This document shows positions 4,658 to 5,967 of a stretch of DNA of 5,967 bases, one piece after another. The notes below the pieces were generated by a model. The model was not told where the DNA came from and did no database searches. It saw only the letters and a list, made by a program, of their open reading frames with translations. The translations under genes were made by a program, and so were the position numbers. Position 1 is the stretch's first letter, and every line of letters starts with the position of its first letter. This stretch comes from JBIKLM01 sp044375105 (GTDB lineage: Bacteria; Planctomycetota; UBA1135; GCA-002686595), in NCBI GenBank assembly GCA_044375105.1, contig JBILNK010000226.1:1-5967 (forward strand), in the 5' to 3' direction.

Positions 4658-5967
4658 TCAGCCCCGCTGCCCGGGGGGCTCGGGCAGGCGCGCGAGCCAG
4701 CCGGCCAGCTCCGCGGCGTCGAAGGCCGCGGGCGGGCCGCCGTAGCGCGCCGCGGTCAGGGCCCAGAAGCGCGCGGCGGCCTCCCGGGCCACATCGGGGG
4801 CCAAGCCAGCGGCGGACAAGCGCGCTGCGAGCCCCGGGGCGAACAGCTCGGCCTCGGGGGACCCGAGCCAGGCGGCCAGGCGCACCCGCAGGGCGGCCTC
4901 CGGATCGGCCGCGGAAGGAGGCTGCGACGACCGTGCGTCCGGCGGGCCGACGCCGGGCGCGCCGGATCGGCCGGATTCGGAGCCCGGGTCCCAGGCTCCC
5001 GCTCCGGCGCGCGCGGCCGGCCCGTTGGAGCGGGGTCCAAGCTGGCCTGGCGACGCGCCAGCGGAAGCCGGCGCCTGCTGGAAGCTGGCCCGGCCGGCCG
5101 GTGTCGCAGCGGCGCCTGCGCGCCCGGCCGGCCCGCGACTCGAAATGAGCCGCTCGCCGGCGCCGGTGGAAGCACCCGGGGCGCCCCCGGGCAGGCCCGC
5201 CCGGTCCCCTCCGGCGCCCGACGCCTGCTGCGCGCCAGCGCCCGATCCCGAGCGGCGATCGATCAGCAGCGCGGCGACTCCGACCAGGCCCAGCAAACCC
5301 GCGGCCCACAGGGGCCAATCGGGCCGGGCCCGGGGCGCCGCGGCTCTAGCGGCATCGGCCGCGCCGTGGGCCTCGGCCGGACCGCTCGGTCCCGCGCTGG
5401 GCTGGGCCGCGGGCGCGCCGGTCGCTGCCGGGGCCTCGCCGGAGCCCACGCCAGGTCCTGGCCCGCGCGCGACGCCTGGCGCTCTGGAACCGGGCGCGGC
5501 CGCGGGGCCCGCCGGCGTGGCGCCCGGAGCCTCGGCCCCCGGGGCGGGAAGGTCCGGCCAGAGCAGCGCCATCGGCGGACTCGCCCAGCGTTCGTAGCGC
5601 TCGGCCAGGGGATCGAACCAGCACAGGCTCAGGGGCGGCAGCTCCGGCACCCCGGCCGTCAGGGGCTCGAACTCGAGCTCGAGCCGGCGCCGATCGGGGC
5701 CCGCCTCGATCAGCAGGGCGCCGAGCCCGTGGAAGGCCCCCCAGCCCGGCTGGGCGGCCCAGTCGGGCAGCGCCAGGGCGCCGAGGTCGCCGTCGCCCGA
5801 CACCTCGAGCGCCAGGAGCAGGCTCTCGCCGGCCGCGAGCGTCGTGGGCGCGGCTTCGGCGGAGAATTCGAAGCGCCCGACCAATCCGCAGAAGTCCGCG
5901 GGGGCTCCGGGGGGCAGGGCGCGGACCGAGAGTTCGGCGCCCGGGGCGTCCATGCGGCGGCGTTCCA
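4658..5967 (-). CDS. BatD-like protein, C-terminal part (5' end outside the window)
   Basis: BatD-type proteins are membrane-anchored, with periplasmic immunoglobulin-like domains; they belong to Bat operons first linked to aerotolerance in Bacteroides, and their exact role is unsettled. The frame stays open to the window edge (ERRR before the ATG at 5953), so that ATG is internal. Numbering from it, LSVRALPPGAPADFCGLVGRF (9-27, split across the domain boundary) matches the BatD pattern of LPxxxPxxFxGxVGxF. VSGDGDLGALALPDW (51-65) matches its conserved VxGxGNLxxLxxP segment. A periplasmic end (about 110-135) follows, then a Pro/Ala/Gly linker (136-212), a transmembrane helix (WPLWAAGLLGLVGVAALLI, 213-231) followed by DRR, a second low-complexity linker (235-350) and a helical C-terminal domain (351-425). 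The basic DRR suggests a cytoplasmic tail. No interruption is seen. MoxR, DUF58 and VWA partners would be expected beyond position 5967. Confidence 0.75.
   Translation of the reverse strand, partial: ERRRMDAPGAELSVRALPPGAPADFCGLVGRFEFSAEAAPTTLAAGESLLLALEVSGDGDLGALALPDWAAQPGWGAFHGLGALLIEAGPDRRRLELEFEPLTAGVPELPPLSLCWFDPLAERYERWASPPMALLWPDLPAPGAEAPGATPAGPAAAPGSRAPGVARGPGPGVGSGEAPAATGAPAAQPSAGPSGPAEAHGAADAARAAAPRARPDWPLWAAGLLGLVGVAALLIDRRSGSGAGAQQASGAGGDRAGLPGGAPGASTGAGERLISSRGPAGRAGAAATPAGRASFQQAPASAGASPGQLGPRSNGPAARAGAGAWDPGSESGRSGAPGVGPPDARSSQPPSAADPEAALRVRLAAWLGSPEAELFAPGLAARLSAAGLAPDVAREAAARFWALTAARYGGPPAAFDAAELAGWLARLPEPPGQRG

Noticed and set aside
4276..5148. Plus-strand open frame of 290 codons across the spacer and the batD tail
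   Set aside because: It is an Arg/Ala/Pro-rich antisense frame running through the AT-rich island and into BatD coding sequence, with no motif or ribosome-binding site.
4515..5318. Minus-strand open frame reading through the batD stop toward the propeller gene, considered as a BatD frameshift product
   Set aside because: The batD frame is complete to its own stop with a plausible helical C-terminal domain, and the alternative frame is Arg/Gly-rich without structure.

Overview
This is a GC-rich bacterial window with two plus-strand genes on the left (about 160-2020) facing two minus-strand genes on the right (about 2340-5967). The protein families (a TPR/FG-GAP/ASPIC-UnbV protein of the CRTAC1 type, a BatD-type protein with a very long Ala/Gly/Pro linker, and a secreted orphan) suit a free-living, high-GC Gram-negative lineage such as Planctomycetota, Myxococcota or Acidobacteriota. 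Planctomycetota is my best guess, but nothing here fixes the phylum. I see no rRNA, tRNA, CRISPR array, transposase or integrase.

Layout. Positions 1-163 hold no gene I can support. Positions 164-787 (+) encode a HutD/Ves-family cupin that is full length except for one in-frame TAG (338-340) at a position where the family has serine. A hairpin follows its stop, then about 360 bp of non-coding sequence. Positions 1149-2021 (+) encode a 290-residue exported protein of unknown function with a clear ribosome-binding site. Between the convergent genes, 2022-2338 carries a 16-bp tandem repeat, an 18-bp near-palindrome and a GC-rich hairpin. Positions 4518-2339 (-) encode a TPR plus seven-bladed FG-GAP propeller plus ASPIC/UnbV protein, broken by two small frame changes in its N-terminal third. 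Positions 5967-4658 (-) are the C-terminal part of a BatD-like membrane protein whose 5' end lies outside the window.

How they fit together. BatD-like proteins normally belong to Bat (aerotolerance-type) operons with MoxR ATPase, DUF58, VWA and TPR proteins. The TPR/propeller gene follows 139 bp downstream on the same strand and could be co-transcribed or merely adjacent. The two plus-strand genes show no functional link to it. Two of the four genes are interrupted by minimal lesions (one stop, two small indels) in otherwise well-preserved reading frames. This points to sequence or assembly errors or very recent decay.

I found no convincing new multi-gene system. The most unusual non-coding signal is a shared GC-rich hairpin, GCGCTCGAA...AAGCCGAGCGC, placed just after the stop codons of two unrelated genes on opposite strands.
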